Positions 48,794-61,258 are shown, numbered from the stretch's first letter. The stretch is DNA of 64,000 bases from Volucribacter psittacicida (GCF_004339025.1 NZ_SMFT01000004.1:105536-169535); one strand, 5' to 3'. The notes: generated by a model from the letters alone, not told the origin. Numbers and translations are program-made.

Positions 48794-48955
48794 CTTTCAT
48801 TAACCCTAACGAATTTACTTTCTACTCTACCTGTTAATTGGAATCTCTCTATGCAAAATAAAAAATATTGTATTTTCTACCGCACTTCCCAACAGGATGG
48901 GAGCTATATTAACAAATAAAAAAACCTTGTCAATAAGAATTATTATCATTTAGAT

Positions 48956-50305
48956 CTAATTACCAGAGATTTTCATACTCTCTAGCAAAATCGATCCCGT
49001 TTGAATATTTGAGCGATGTTCTACATCATCAGCCACTGCCACAATATGACGCAACATATCCTTTAATTGCCCCGCAATGGTAATTTCTGAAACAGGGTAT
49101 TGAATTTCGCCATTTTCTACCCAAAAGCCAGCAGCCCCTCGAGAATAATCGCCAGTTACTAAATTGACACCTTGCCCCATGACTTCGGTAACCAATAATC
49201 CTGTCCCCATTTGGCGTAAAAGTGCGGTCAGTTTTCCGTTTAAATTAGGTTTAACCAACCAATTATGGATACCGCCCGCATGCCCTGTACTTGCCATACC
49301 TAATTTTTTACCACTATAACTGGTAAGCAAATAGGTTTGTAAAATACCTTGCTCAATAATTTCTCTTGCCTGTGTCCGTACGCCCTCGCTGTCAAATGGT
49401 GTGGAAGCTAAACGCCCTTTTAGATGGGGACGTTCGCTAATTTGAAACCAATCGGGCAACACTTGTTTACCCAAATGATCCAATAAAAAGCTGGATTTAC
49501 GATATAAACTGCCACCGCTGATTGCGGCGGTCAAATGAGAAATTAAGCCTGTTGCCACATCATTAGCAAAAATGACTGGTACTTGTTGAGTAGCAATTTT
49601 GCGAGGTTGTAATCTCGCCAAGGTTTTGCTGGCACAATGCTCGCCTACCCAAGTAGGATCAGCCAATTCATTAATATTGCGTGCCACCGTATATTCATAA
49701 TCACGCTCCAATTGATTATCCGTTGCCGCAATCATAGAACAAGACAAAGAATAACGGCTTGATAAATAGCTTTGCAACATACCATAGCTATTACCATACA
49801 CACGAATCCCACAATGGGAATTAAAACTTGCTCCCTCTGAATTAACAATACGCGGATCATAATCTAACGCCGATTGTTCCGCTTGCAAAGCCAGTGCTAA
49901 CGCCTGATCCACATCAATATCCGCTTGATGATATAAATCTAAATCAGGCGCATCAAATGCCATTAAGGCTTTATCCGCTAAACCTGTACAAGGATCAGGC
50001 GAAGTATATTTCGCAATGGCTAACGCCGCTTCTACGGCACTTTTAATCGCCGTTGGGCTTAAATCCGAAGTGGAAGCATTGCCCTTTTGTTGCCCTAAAT
50101 ACACCGAAATGCCCAATGCTCCGTCATTATTAAATTCCACATTTTCCACTTCTCGCAAACGGGCTGATACGGATAAGCCACTCACTTTCGTTACCGCCAC
50201 TTCCGCCGTTGCCCCTGCTTGTGTTGCTAACTCAACGGCATAACTCACCGCCTCACATAATTCTGTTTGTTGTTGTCGCAAAAGTGCGGTCTGATTTTGA
50301 TCCAT
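48956..50305 (-). CDS. pmbA: Metalloprotease subunit PmbA (TldE)
   Basis: Partner of TldD. The 449-residue protein has the family fold ([60 protein letters not shown] C-terminal block). It lacks the HExxxH zinc motif, as expected for TldE. Length matches E. coli PmbA (450). It is divergent from darP across a 208-base gap that contains a Correia-like element and an uptake signal. Confidence 0.96.
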   Translation of the reverse strand: MDQNQTALLRQQQTELCEAVSYAVELATQAGATAEVAVTKVSGLSVSARLREVENVEFNNDGALGISVYLGQQKGNASTSDLSPTAIKSAVEAALAIAKYTSPDPCTGLADKALMAFDAPDLDLYHQADIDVDQALALALQAEQSALDYDPRIVNSEGASFNSHCGIRVYGNSYGMLQSYLSSRYSLSCSMIAATDNQLERDYEYTVARNINELADPTWVGEHCASKTLARLQPRKIATQQVPVIFANDVATGLISHLTAAISGGSLYRKSSFLLDHLGKQVLPDWFQISERPHLKGRLASTPFDSEGVRTQAREIIEQGILQTYLLTSYSGKKLGMASTGHAGGIHNWLVKPNLNGKLTALLRQMGTGLLVTEVMGQGVNLVTGDYSRGAAGFWVENGEIQYPVSEITIAGQLKDMLRHIVAVADDVEHRSNIQTGSILLESMKISGN

Positions 50306-50330
50306 TTTTTAACCTTTTTCTGTCAATATT

Positions 50331-50410
50331 ATTGCCGTTTCAATTTAAACTAAGACAAAGCTGTACGGCAAGGCGTACCAACGCTGTATCATTTTAAAGA
50401 GGACGGCTAT
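50331..50410. mobile_element. Correia-like intergenic element, copy 5
   Basis: About 80 bases: GCCGTTTCAATTTAAACTAA, then AGACAAAGCTGTACGGCAAG and GCGTACCAACGCTGTATCAT, ending TTTTAAAGAGGACGGC. The outer GCCGT/ACGGC bases pair, and the core is shorter than in copy 2. It lies between divergent pmbA and darP. Confidence 0.78.
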
Positions 50411-50513
50411 CCTTCCACTTTAATCCTATATATTCTATCCCATTGTGATAAAATACCAAAAATTTTGATGATATTGTCGCCCAAATTTAACAGGATGATA
50501 AAAGGAAGAAAAA

Positions 50514-51056
50514 ATGGCAAGAAAAAACAAACAAGCAGAATTAGATTGGCTAGATGAAGAACAAGAAGAAATTATTTGGGTCAGCAAAAGTGAAATTAAA
50601 CGAGATGCAGAAGAATTAAAAAAATTAGGCGAAAAACTCACGCAATTAACCCCAGCGAAACTGGAAAAAATTCCCCTAGAAGAAAATCTATTAGCTGCCA
50701 TTGAACTGGCTCAACGCTTACAAAAAGAAGCACGTCGCCGCCAATTACAATATATAGGTAAACTGCTCCGTACCACCGATCCTGAACCAATTCAAGAAGC
50801 CTTAGCTAAATTAGAGAATAAGCATAATCAACAACAAGCAATGCTACATAAATTGGAATTATGGCGAGATCAGCTTATCCAACAAGGGGATCAAGCCCTC
50901 AACGATCTACTACAACAATATCCACAGGCAGATCGCCAACAGCTACGCAATCTAATCCGCTCCGCACAAAAAGAACAACAACAAAACAAGCCTCCTAAAG
51001 CCTATCGAGAGATTTATCAACAGTTGAAATTGTTGGTGTTGACTAAATTAAAATAA
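50514..51056 (+). CDS. darP: Ribosome biogenesis factor DarP (YjgA)
   Basis: A 180-residue, mostly helical, highly charged protein that helps late 50S subunit assembly in E. coli. It shows [37 protein letters not shown] and [20 protein letters not shown], the family blocks. AAGGAAG ribosome site. Convergent conservation with pmbA is common in gamma-proteobacteria. The AT-rich TPR gene follows 38 bases later on the same strand. Confidence 0.93.
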   Translation: MARKNKQAELDWLDEEQEEIIWVSKSEIKRDAEELKKLGEKLTQLTPAKLEKIPLEENLLAAIELAQRLQKEARRRQLQYIGKLLRTTDPEPIQEALAKLENKHNQQQAMLHKLELWRDQLIQQGDQALNDLLQQYPQADRQQLRNLIRSAQKEQQQNKPPKAYREIYQQLKLLVLTKLK

Positions 51057-51094
51057 AAGTATAGAATTGTAAATAATATTAAAAGGAGGAAAAT

Positions 51095-53518
51095 ATGCAT
51101 AATTTAAAAGGATTAGAACATAAGATTCAGATACTTTTCTCTACAGGAAAATATTTAGAAGCCATTAAACAATTAGAACAATATTTAAAACTAACTGAAG
51201 CTATCGTAGATCCACAAGAAAAAATACAAAAACAAAATTATGCTCAGTTTGGTCTTGGACATTGTTATTTTAAACAAGCATCAGAAACCCAAAATCAAAA
51301 TCAATCCGTAGAATACTTCCAAAAGGCAATTAAGCATCTTGAATATGCTTTCAATCTCATACAGAACAATATTCAAAAACAGCATGATACACAATTTGCA
51401 ATCGGAGAATGTTATTTTGAACAAGCATTAAGACTTCAATCTCAAGATAAAGCAAACGAATGCCTTAACAATGCAATTAAACACTTTAAATACGCTCTTA
51501 CATTAACTGCTGCAGATAACAGAAACAATAATAGGTTTATGCTTGGAAAGTGCTATTTTCAGCAAGCAATAGAAGCAGACAATCAAAATACTGCTATTAA
51601 ATATTTTGAAAGAGCAATCAAATACTTTAAAGATGCATCGGAATTTACAGAACAAAGTGATATTGATGGGAAAAATTCAGCCATATTAGGTATTGGTTTT
51701 TGTTATTTCCAACAAGCATTAAGAGCTCAACCTCAAGATAAAGCAAACAAATTCCTTGGCGAAGCGATTAATCATTTTCAGCACGTACTTAAAGTTGTTA
51801 AAGATATATACCAACAATATATGGCACAGTATATGTTAGGACGCTGTCATTTTGTAAAGGCAGAAAACATTGAAAAACAAAGTGAAGCTATTGAACTTCT
51901 GAGACAAGCAATTGATGACCTTAGTCTAGCACATAAAATTAAAAAGCTTACTGATAAAGAACGAAGTGATACAGAATATGGTATTGGTCTATGTTATTTC
52001 AAATATGCATTAATAATTACAGAAAATTATGATGAAATGTTTAATAAAGCAATTAATTATTTAAAAAATTCTTTCGATCATAAAAAAGAATTCTTTTCTT
52101 ATTCACAAGAAATAGAAGCAGAATATAATGGAAAACTAGAAATTAGTCGTTGTTATTTTGAGCACGCCTTAAAAAAGCTAGAACAAAGTAAGAAAGTTAC
52201 TAAAGAGGTTACTGAGCTTTTTAATGCTTCAATTTCATATTTAGAAGAAATATATAATCTCGGAAAATTATTTAATAATGAATATATCTTAAAAACTAGT
52301 TTATTAATGTTATCTCACTACTATTTTAAATGGGCAATAAATACCAGTAATAAAAAAGAAGCCTTTAATAAGTTTCTTGAAAAGAAAAAAGAGTTTATAA
52401 GTTTGAATCAAGAAAATGATATAGATCCTCTCATTTTAGATATTTTGGCCATTTTATATATAATGCCTTGTGAACTAGAATATATTAAACTATCTCATTA
52501 TACGACCCCAAATGTTTGTGAAAAACTATTCGGAATAAATTCAAATAATATTCCCATTATGAGAATGAATAGTATAACTTATATGAATGATCCCTATGAG
52601 GGAAAAGCATTATTAGATTTAGTTCATCAACAAGAACTCGAAATAGAAAATATTAAAAAGAACTCAGAATATAATACATTTATTACTTGTTTCTCTAAAC
52701 GTGTCAATGATCTTAACCAATTTAGATTATATGGCAAAGAAGATAATATTGAAGCATCTGGTTGCTGTTTAGTATTTGATAAAAAACCATTTTGGATAAT
52801 TTATCAGGATGTTAATAAAAGCATTCCCCCATCTATACCTCATACTAGAAAAGATAATGATGTATCTAATATAAATACATTTTCTTTTAATAACAGCACC
52901 AATATAGATAAAAATGATTTTAACAATCAGAATAAATATCTACCTATTTATCAAGTTGCCTATATTGCTTACCTTGATGAATATAATAAATATCATAATT
53001 TTAATTTTAAATTACCCCTACCTAACGATAACGAAGACAAATCGTTAAAGAATAAAGATAAATTACTTAGTAATGAAAATTTTAAATTTGGTATATATTT
53101 TAGTGACATATATAATAGTAAATACTTAAATGACAAGAGAAAGAAAAAATTTAAGAGCGCACTTAATAAATTAATTAAGGAAAATATTAAAAATATAAAT
53201 GACTTAGAATATATCCGCTATTTATTTAAAGATTATGCCTTTAGAGATGAAGATGAGTTTCGTTTATTAAAAGTACAAGATAACTATGATGGGGTAAAAT
53301 ATTGCGAAAATACACAACAACTCTATATAGAATATGGCGATATTACTTCTTGTGTGGATGAGATTATTGTAGGTACTAATTATGAAAATACCGAAAAAGG
53401 TCGGAAAGTAGAATATCTGAGATATCAAATAGACCAAAAGATGAAAGAAAGATATGGAGAAAATCCTATTAACGTTATTCAATCCTCTTTGCCTATTAAT
53501 TATTATAAGAAAAAATAA
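51095..53518 (+). CDS. TPR-repeat protein with C-terminal DUF2971-like domain, function unknown
   Basis: An 807-residue protein. Residues 1-440 hold about eight tandem helical repeats of roughly 45 residues. Each has a GxCYFxxA signature (GLGHCYFKQA, AIGECYFEQA, MLGKCYFQQA, GIGFCYFQQA, MLGRCHFVKA, GIGLCYFKYA, EISRCYFEHA, MLSHYYFKWA). Residues about 480-807 resemble DUF2971: LSHYTTPNVCEKLF, RMNSITYMNDPYEGKALLDL, ITCFSKRVNDLNQFRLYG, and FKDYAFRDEDEFRLLKV near the end. It is clearly more AT-rich than its neighbours and has no uptake signal, suggesting acquisition. Very strong ribosome site (AAAAGGAGG). No signal peptide or membrane segment, so cytoplasmic. Role unknown; defence or toxin function would be speculation. 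Confidence 0.8.
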   Translation: MHNLKGLEHKIQILFSTGKYLEAIKQLEQYLKLTEAIVDPQEKIQKQNYAQFGLGHCYFKQASETQNQNQSVEYFQKAIKHLEYAFNLIQNNIQKQHDTQFAIGECYFEQALRLQSQDKANECLNNAIKHFKYALTLTAADNRNNNRFMLGKCYFQQAIEADNQNTAIKYFERAIKYFKDASEFTEQSDIDGKNSAILGIGFCYFQQALRAQPQDKANKFLGEAINHFQHVLKVVKDIYQQYMAQYMLGRCHFVKAENIEKQSEAIELLRQAIDDLSLAHKIKKLTDKERSDTEYGIGLCYFKYALIITENYDEMFNKAINYLKNSFDHKKEFFSYSQEIEAEYNGKLEISRCYFEHALKKLEQSKKVTKEVTELFNASISYLEEIYNLGKLFNNEYILKTSLLMLSHYYFKWAINTSNKKEAFNKFLEKKKEFISLNQENDIDPLILDILAILYIMPCELEYIKLSHYTTPNVCEKLFGINSNNIPIMRMNSITYMNDPYEGKALLDLVHQQELEIENIKKNSEYNTFITCFSKRVNDLNQFRLYGKEDNIEASGCCLVFDKKPFWIIYQDVNKSIPPSIPHTRKDNDVSNINTFSFNNSTNIDKNDFNNQNKYLPIYQVAYIAYLDEYNKYHNFNFKLPLPNDNEDKSLKNKDKLLSNENFKFGIYFSDIYNSKYLNDKRKKKFKSALNKLIKENIKNINDLEYIRYLFKDYAFRDEDEFRLLKVQDNYDGVKYCENTQQLYIEYGDITSCVDEIIVGTNYENTEKGRKVEYLRYQIDQKMKERYGENPINVIQSSLPINYYKKK

Positions 53519-53540
53519 TAGACAAAATTTATCAGTTATG

Positions 53541-53577
53541 CTTAGCAAAAGTCAGAAATACTTTTGCTAAGCTTTTT
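53541..53577 (+). terminator. Terminator of the TPR/DUF2971-like gene
   Basis: Perfect 12-base stem CTTAGCAAAAGT / ACTTTTGCTAAG with a 7-base loop, followed by GCTTTTTC. Confidence 0.9.
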
Positions 53578-53673
53578 CACTTACTTTATGCGGTATTTTC
53601 TCTTTGAAAGAACAACAAAATCCTTAGCAAAACCAAATAACAAAAAAACTTAAAACCCCACCGCACTTAACAG

Positions 53674-54879
53674 CTAACCACAAAAACTCAGCAACCCTTT
53701 GCGCAATCTTGCTAACCCCTCGCTGACTTCTTCAGGTTTAATATTTAACGCTGGGGCGAAACGTAGGACGTTTGGACCTGCTTGTAAAATCATCACGCCT
53801 TGATCTAAGGCTTGGGTAACAAATTGGGCGACTTTGCCTTGCCATTTGTCGTTTAGCTCTGCCCCAATTAATAATCCCATACCACGAATTTGTTTAAATA
53901 TGCCAAGCTCTTGGTTAATTTCGCTTAAGGTTTGGGTAAATTGTTGTGAGGTATGTTGGACATTGGCTAAAAAGTCAGGTTGGCGAATAATTTCTAGCAC
54001 TTTATTGGCAACGGCACAGGCTAAGGGATTGCCACCAAAGGTTGTGCCATGTACACCTAGCGAGAAACTTTTGGCAATATGGTCAGTGGTCAGCATTGCG
54101 CTAATAGGAAAGCCGTTACCTAAGGCTTTGGCGGTGGTTAAAATATCGGGTTGTACTTGATAATACATATAAGCGTATAAATAGCCTGTACGTCCAACCC
54201 CTGTTTGCACTTCATCAAAAATAAGCAAAGCTTGATATTCATCACATAAGGCTCTTAATCCCTGCAAGAAAGATTTTTCCGCAGGTAAAATACCGCTTTC
54301 CCCTTGAATTGGTTCAACAATAATCGCACAGACTTGCTCGTCCATTACCGCACGCACTGCGGCTAAATCATTAAAAGGAACGTGGATAATCTCGGCAGGT
54401 TTTGGCCCGAAACCGTCTGAATATTTGGCTTGCCCCCCTACGCTGACGGTAAAAAAGGTGCGTCCATGAAAACTTTGTTTAAAGGAAATAATTTTGTTTT
54501 TTTGGTAACCAAAATGATCTAAGGCATAACGGCGTGCTAATTTAAGGGCTGCCTCATTCGCCTCGGCACCAGAATTAGCAAACATTACCCGTTGGGCAAA
54601 GGTATGCTGTACTAATTGGCTGGCAAGTGCTAAAGCAGGTTCGCTGGTAAACCAGTTACTGGAATGCCATAATTTTTGCCCTTGCTCAGTTAAAACCTCC
54701 ACAATCTCCTCAGGGCAATGCCCTAGGGCGTTTACCGCAATGCCACTGGTAAAATCAATATATTCGTTCCCAGCTTGATCCCATACTCGGCTCCCTTTGC
54801 CTTGCACTGGAATCATTTGAGCAGGGGCATAATTTTGTACCATGACTTGATCAAATAATTGGCGATGATAGTTTGTCAT
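53674..54879 (-). CDS. argD: Acetylornithine (and succinyldiaminopimelate) aminotransferase
   Basis: Class III PLP aminotransferase of arginine synthesis; E. coli ArgD also serves lysine synthesis. The 401-residue protein has [80 protein letters not shown], and the PLP lysine in [23 protein letters not shown] ribosome site. Tandem ARG boxes lie 51-89 bases upstream, so ArgR repression is likely. It follows lpxL on the same strand with 84 bases between. Confidence 0.95.
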   Translation of the reverse strand: MTNYHRQLFDQVMVQNYAPAQMIPVQGKGSRVWDQAGNEYIDFTSGIAVNALGHCPEEIVEVLTEQGQKLWHSSNWFTSEPALALASQLVQHTFAQRVMFANSGAEANEAALKLARRYALDHFGYQKNKIISFKQSFHGRTFFTVSVGGQAKYSDGFGPKPAEIIHVPFNDLAAVRAVMDEQVCAIIVEPIQGESGILPAEKSFLQGLRALCDEYQALLIFDEVQTGVGRTGYLYAYMYYQVQPDILTTAKALGNGFPISAMLTTDHIAKSFSLGVHGTTFGGNPLACAVANKVLEIIRQPDFLANVQHTSQQFTQTLSEINQELGIFKQIRGMGLLIGAELNDKWQGKVAQFVTQALDQGVMILQAGPNVLRFAPALNIKPEEVSEGLARLRKGLLSFCG

Positions 54880-54929
54880 TATCTTATCCTTTTTCTTTAT
54901 AGCTCAACATTGCCTAGAGCATAAATAAA

Positions 54930-54968
54930 TATGAATAATTAGTCAATAAAAACGAATTTATATTCATT
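54930..54968. promoter_or_regulatory. Tandem ARG boxes (ArgR operator) upstream of argD
   Basis: Two 18-base sites 3 bases apart: AATGAATAATTAGTCAAT-like at 54930-54947 and AACGAATTTATATTCATT at 54951-54968. Both fit WNTGAATWWWWATTCANW with one mismatch each. A 3-base gap is the usual ArgR hexamer spacing. The second box overlaps the lpxL stop codon. Confidence 0.75.
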
Positions 54969-55911
54969 TATTTTGGTATAAATCAGGGCTATCCTGTTCT
55001 GGGCGTGTTTTAAAACGGCGATGTAGCCACATATATTGGCTAATGCCTTTGCTAATTTCTTGTTCCACCACTTGATTCATACGTGTAGCCACTGCCACTT
55101 CATCATTTAAATCGCTAAAATCCACTGGTGGCGAAATGCTAACGGTATAGCCCGAACCATCGGCGTTACGCAAAGGGGCAAAAGGCACGACTTTTGCTTG
55201 TGGAGCAGCTTTGAGTAAATAATAAGATCCTGTGGTAGTACAGGCATCAGGCACTGCAAAAAACGGCACAAACACCGCATTACGCCGTCCATAATCGTGA
55301 TCAGGGGCATACCAAATGGTTTCGCCACGCCGTAAGGCTTTCATCATTCCTCGTAGATCTTTACGATCAAGCATTGCTTTGTTAGAACGTAAACGCCCAC
55401 GCATTTGTAACCAATCTAACAAGGGATTATCATTAGGGCGATAAACCCCTACCCCAGAATGGGCAATCCCCACTATTCTTGCCCCTAATTCTAAGGTTAA
55501 AAAATGCACCCCCACAAAAATAATGCCTTGCTGATCTTGTTTATTGAGATGTTCTAACCCCTCAATTTTTGACCATTTTTTGATCCGTTTATCCGACCAA
55601 AACCACGCCATACCTGTTTCAATAATCGCCATACCTGTTGCTTTTAAGTTTTCCTGCAAAATTTGTTCAATTTGCTGTGGGCTATAATCAGGAAAACATA
55701 ATTGCAAATTACGTCGAGCAATTTGCTGACGGCGTTTGCCTACCTTTAAATGGGCGAATAGCCAACCTAGCCCTTGCCCCACTTTTAATAATAAAGGATA
55801 GGGCAACAATAATAATAATCGCCAAAGGGCTAAAGCTAACCATAATCCCCAATATTTAGGTTTTAAAAATGTCCATCGAAATGTTAGAAGTTTATTTTTT
55901 AGATTGCTCAT
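54964..55911 (-). CDS. lpxL: Lipid A lauroyl/late acyltransferase
   Basis: Adds a secondary acyl chain to Kdo-lipid A at the inner membrane (HtrB of Haemophilus). I start at ATG 55911 (MSNLKNKLLTFRW), giving 315 residues, near the 306-311 of known LpxL; the longer frame start at 55974 adds an unrelated N-terminus. It has one N-terminal membrane helix (about 20-45), the catalytic HX4E box in VGVHFLTLELGAR, and blocks VYRPNDNPLLDWLQMRGR and YAPDHDYG. It is divergent from hldE, as described for Haemophilus htrB/rfaE. Confidence 0.93.
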   Translation of the reverse strand: MSNLKNKLLTFRWTFLKPKYWGLWLALALWRLLLLLPYPLLLKVGQGLGWLFAHLKVGKRRQQIARRNLQLCFPDYSPQQIEQILQENLKATGMAIIETGMAWFWSDKRIKKWSKIEGLEHLNKQDQQGIIFVGVHFLTLELGARIVGIAHSGVGVYRPNDNPLLDWLQMRGRLRSNKAMLDRKDLRGMMKALRRGETIWYAPDHDYGRRNAVFVPFFAVPDACTTTGSYYLLKAAPQAKVVPFAPLRNADGSGYTVSISPPVDFSDLNDEVAVATRMNQVVEQEISKGISQYMWLHRRFKTRPEQDSPDLYQNK

Positions 55912-56037
55912 ACTTAACAATATCACTATTTTTAGCCAAACAAATGCCCCATAGTTTAACGGAATTTTATGCAAATGGCATTTTGAAAATTATTGGATAT
56001 GCTAAAATAGCCCAAACTATTTTTTCGGAGAACTGCA

Positions 56038-57465
56038 ATGTCGCAATATTCTGCTCAATTTAATCAGGCAAAAGTGTTAGTGTTAGGTGATGTAATGCTG
56101 GATCGTTATTGGTTCGGTGCGACCAATCGCATCTCGCCAGAAGCCCCTGTTCCTGTGGTAAAAGTACAACAAAATGAACAACGGGCAGGCGGTGCGGCTA
56201 ATGTGGCTATGAATATCAGTGCGTTAAATGTGCCTGTTAAATTATTAGGTTTAATAGGGCAAGATGAAACAGGACAAGCCTTATCGCAGTTATTAAGTGA
56301 ACAAAATATTGATTGTGATTTTGTGGAATTGGCAAGCCACCCAACAATAACCAAATTGCGAATTCTTTCTCGTCATCAACAATTATTACGCTTGGATTTT
56401 GAGGAAAATTTTCATCAAGTAGATTGCTCTCCTTTATTGGATAAGCTCCAGCAAGCACTCAGTGATTATGGGGCGTTAATTTTATCAGACTATGGCAAAG
56501 GCACGCTTAACCAAGTGCAACAAATGATCCAATTAGCTCGCGCGGTGCAAGTGCCTGTGCTAATCGATCCCAAAGGCACAGATTTTGAGCGTTATCGTGG
56601 GGCGACCTTATTAACCCCAAATCTTGCCGAATTTGAAGCCGTTGTGGGGACTTGTCATACTGAACAAGAATTAATTGATAAAGGGCTAAAATTAATTGCA
56701 GATTTTGACCTTGAGGCATTATTAGTTACCCGTTCGGAAAAAGGAATGACCTTGTTACGCCCTCATTATCCTGCTTATCATTTACCTACCCAAGCCAAAG
56801 AAGTCTTTGATGTAACAGGGGCTGGCGATACAGTAATTAGCGTCCTCGCTACTGCTCTTGCCGATCAACGCTCCCTTGAAGAAGCCTGTTATTTAGCCAA
56901 TGTGGCGGCAGGTATCGTAGTAGGTAAACTCGGCACTTCCACCGTATCCAATAGCGAACTCGAAAATGCCATTCATGGACATTGTGAAAATGGCTTTGGT
57001 ATTATGACTGAAAGCCAATTAAAACAAGCGGTGCAATTAGCCAAAAATCGTGGCGAAAAAATTGTGATGACCAACGGTTGTTTTGATATTTTACACCCTG
57101 GTCATGTTTCTTATTTAGACAATGCTCGCAAACTGGGTGATCGATTAATTGTGGCGGTAAATAGCGATGATTCTGTAAAACGCCTTAAAGGGGATAATCG
57201 CCCAATTAATGATTTACACACTCGTTTAGCCGTATTAGCAGGTTTACGTTCGGTGGATTGGCTAGTTGCCTTTGAGGAAGATACGCCACAACGCCTTATT
57301 GGCGAGATTTTACCTGATTTATTGGTAAAAGGTGGCGATTATCGCCCAGAGCAAATTGCAGGTAGCCAAGAAGTTTGGGCGAATGGCGGCGAAGTAAAAG
57401 TACTAAACTTTGAAAATGGCTGCTCAACTACTAATGTGATAAAAAAAATTCAAGAGCTTAACTAA
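56038..57465 (+). CDS. hldE: Bifunctional heptose 7-phosphate kinase/heptose 1-phosphate adenylyltransferase
   Basis: Makes ADP-heptose for the LPS core. The 475-residue fusion has an N-terminal ribokinase domain ([29 protein letters not shown], and the catalytic [17 protein letters not shown]) and a C-terminal nucleotidyltransferase domain from about residue 340 ([34 protein letters not shown]). Both active sites look complete. GGAGAACTGC precedes the ATG. It is divergent from lpxL, so two lipid A/core genes share a 126-base promoter region. Confidence 0.97.
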   Translation: MSQYSAQFNQAKVLVLGDVMLDRYWFGATNRISPEAPVPVVKVQQNEQRAGGAANVAMNISALNVPVKLLGLIGQDETGQALSQLLSEQNIDCDFVELASHPTITKLRILSRHQQLLRLDFEENFHQVDCSPLLDKLQQALSDYGALILSDYGKGTLNQVQQMIQLARAVQVPVLIDPKGTDFERYRGATLLTPNLAEFEAVVGTCHTEQELIDKGLKLIADFDLEALLVTRSEKGMTLLRPHYPAYHLPTQAKEVFDVTGAGDTVISVLATALADQRSLEEACYLANVAAGIVVGKLGTSTVSNSELENAIHGHCENGFGIMTESQLKQAVQLAKNRGEKIVMTNGCFDILHPGHVSYLDNARKLGDRLIVAVNSDDSVKRLKGDNRPINDLHTRLAVLAGLRSVDWLVAFEEDTPQRLIGEILPDLLVKGGDYRPEQIAGSQEVWANGGEVKVLNFENGCSTTNVIKKIQELN

Positions 57466-57562
57466 TTGAATTTTAAGGAAAAAGCATAGAATGTTATTTT
57501 GCTTAATGGATAATGACCTCATCTAAATCTACTATTGAGAACAGAGAAATTACTGTATTACA

Positions 57563-57588
57563 AAAATGCCAGCATTTGCTGGCATTTT
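57563..57588. terminator. Bidirectional terminator between hldE and glpK
   Basis: Perfect 11-base stem AAAATGCCAGC / GCTGGCATTTT with a 4-base loop between convergent genes. Confidence 0.92.
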
Positions 57589-57616
57589 CCACGAGTTCTA
57601 TTAATCAAGATATGAA

Positions 57617-59520
<1,904 letters not shown>

Positions 59521-60261
59521 ATGAACGCTTATATCGCTGAATTTTTAGGTACAGCCTTATTAATTCTAATGGGAAATGGCGTGGTTGCTAATGTGTGCTT
59601 AAAGCAAACCAAAGGAAATAATTCAGGTTGGATAGTTATTACATCAGCCTGGGCTTTTGCTGTCTATGTTGCCGTTGTCGCTACAGGTCCATATAGTGGT
59701 GCACATCTCAATCCTGCCGTTACAATAGGGCTTGCTCTCAATGGCGCCTTTAATTGGATGCTCGTGCCCGGGTACATCATTGCACAATTGATAGGAGGAA
59801 TACTTGGTGGTTTTATTGTCTATCTCTTTTACCGAGATCACTTCCAAATTACAGAAGATACTGGCGCAAAACGTGCTTGTTTTTGTACAGAACCCGCTAT
59901 TCGGCGTTATTCGAGCAATTTAATCTGTGAAATTATAGGAACAACAGTATTAGTGTCTGTTATTTTCTATATTACTGCTGGTGAAATCATTATTCCTGGC
60001 ACAACTGGTGTTACGCCTATTGGCTTGGGTTCAATTGGAGCTTTACCTGTTGCATTACTTGTATGGGCAATAGGATTAAGTCTTGGAGGTACAACAGGCT
60101 ACGCTATCAACCCTGCTCGTGATTTAGGGCCTCGTATTGTCTTAGCCTTACTCAGTAAAAAACTTAATACCTCGCCAGATTGGTCTTATGCTTGGATTCC
60201 CGTATTAGGTCCAGTTTTAGGGGCTATTATTGCTGTCATTGGCTATAATATTGTTATGTAA
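59521..60261 (+). CDS. glpF: Glycerol uptake facilitator (aquaglyceroporin)
   Basis: Inner-membrane channel of the MIP family. I start at ATG 59521, preceded by AGGAG, giving 246 residues (MNAYIAEFLGTALLILMGNG). Both pore motifs are intact: SGAHLNPAVTIG and GYAINPARDLGPR, the latter with the Asp typical of glycerol facilitators. About six membrane spans plus two half-helices. Divergent from glpK. Confidence 0.94.
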   Translation: MNAYIAEFLGTALLILMGNGVVANVCLKQTKGNNSGWIVITSAWAFAVYVAVVATGPYSGAHLNPAVTIGLALNGAFNWMLVPGYIIAQLIGGILGGFIVYLFYRDHFQITEDTGAKRACFCTEPAIRRYSSNLICEIIGTTVLVSVIFYITAGEIIIPGTTGVTPIGLGSIGALPVALLVWAIGLSLGGTTGYAINPARDLGPRIVLALLSKKLNTSPDWSYAWIPVLGPVLGAIIAVIGYNIVM

Positions 60262-60283
60262 TTATCGTCGCTCCTCTTTAAAA

Positions 60284-60310
60284 TAAGGCTAAGAATTTTT
60301 CTTAGCCTTA
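60284..60310 (-). terminator. Hairpin downstream of glpF
   Basis: Perfect 12-base stem TAAGGCTAAGAA / TTCTTAGCCTTA with a 3-base loop. The U-run is better on the minus strand (TTTTAAAG) than on the plus strand, so it may mainly stop read-through from the sodA side. Confidence 0.65.
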
Positions 60311-60321
60311 AAAAATAAATT

Positions 60322-60417
60322 AAGGGCTAAAATAGATTAGCAGTTATGATGTTCTTGATGTGAGTGAGTTTAAACATTATCGGATTAATCATCAAACGCA
60401 TTTTGCGGTAAAGAAAA
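60322..60417 (+). pseudogene. IS1016-like remnant: terminal repeat fused to a transposase fragment
   Basis: AAGGGCTAAAATAGATTAGC is a diverged copy of the IS1016-like terminal repeat. It joins directly to an in-frame transposase piece encoding SYDVLDVSEFKHYRINHQTH then FAVKK. The N-terminal 130 or so codons and the 3' part are gone. Part of the 361-base gap between glpF and sodA, which otherwise holds two hairpins and AT-rich sequence. Confidence 0.82.
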
Positions 60418-60449
60418 GCCTTTAGCATATTATTGCGCTAAAGGCTTTT
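60415..60449 (+). terminator. Terminator between glpF and sodA
   Basis: AAAAGCCTTTAGC / GCTAAAGGCTTTT stem with a 9-base loop, followed by ATTTTTAAC on the plus strand. It begins at the last bases of the IS remnant. Confidence 0.82.
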
Positions 60450-60622
60450 ATTTTTAACAGTTGATGGGTAATTTTAACTTTGTGCAATTGCTACATAATA
60501 CCGGTAGTATAAGGTCTTAACCCACTTTTTTCCCACATTTTTATCCATTACACCCAAAATCCCCATTAACTAGATAATTCTATATAGATTTTTCAGTTAA
60601 GGGCTGAATCAATCCAAAATAA

Positions 60623-61258
60623 TTAACCAATCGCTTTAGCAAAACGCTCTGCCGCGAAGTCCCAGTTTACAACGTTCCAAAATTCTTTAATATAGTCTGG
60701 ACGGCGATTTTGGAATTTTAAGTAATAAGCGTGTTCCCATACATCTAAACCAAAAATTGGAAAACCTGAACAGCCCGCAATCTCTTTCCCCATTAATGGA
60801 GAATCTTGGTTCGCAGTAGAAACAACTGCTAATTTTCCATTTTCATAAACTAACCAGGCCCAACCAGAACCAAAACGTGTAGCCGCTGCTTTTTCAAATT
60901 CAGCTTTAAAAGCATCAACGGAGCCAAAATCACGTTCAATGGCTGCTTTTAAATCCCCTTGTAAGGTTGTCCCTTTTTTCAAACTTTTCCAAAACAATGT
61001 ATGATTAGCATGACCACCAACATTGTTACGTAATGCGGTTAATTTATCCGCAGGTACTTTATCTAAATTACGTAAGAAAGATCCTGGACATCCTGCTTCT
61101 GCCAACGCAGTTAATTCAGGCGAGGTTTCTAAGATTGCATTGGCGTTATTAATATAAGCCTGATGATGTTTACTATGATGAATTTCCATTGTTTGAGCAT
61201 CAAAATGTGGTTCTAACGCATCATAAGCATAACCTAATTCTGGTAGAGTATAAGCCAT
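60623..61258 (-). CDS. sodA: Superoxide dismutase, Mn type
   Basis: Cytoplasmic enzyme that removes superoxide. I start at ATG 61258 ([20 protein letters not shown]), with AAGGAA upstream, giving 211 residues. Metal ligands are visible: His in [10 protein letters not shown], His in [10 protein letters not shown], and Asp/His in [28 protein letters not shown] carries the glutamine typical of MnSOD rather than FeSOD, and the C-terminus resembles E. coli SodA. An FNR-like box lies 53 bases upstream. Confidence 0.95.
   Translation of the reverse strand: MAYTLPELGYAYDALEPHFDAQTMEIHHSKHHQAYINNANAILETSPELTALAEAGCPGSFLRNLDKVPADKLTALRNNVGGHANHTLFWKSLKKGTTLQGDLKAAIERDFGSVDAFKAEFEKAAATRFGSGWAWLVYENGKLAVVSTANQDSPLMGKEIAGCSGFPIFGLDVWEHAYYLKFQNRRPDYIKEFWNVVNWDFAAERFAKAIG

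Noticed and set aside
48934..48950. Fur-like ATTATTATCATTT sequence between pmbA and hpt
   Set aside because: It lies at the 3' end of pmbA and about 240 bases from the hpt start, with the pmbA terminator between, so no regulated promoter can be assigned.
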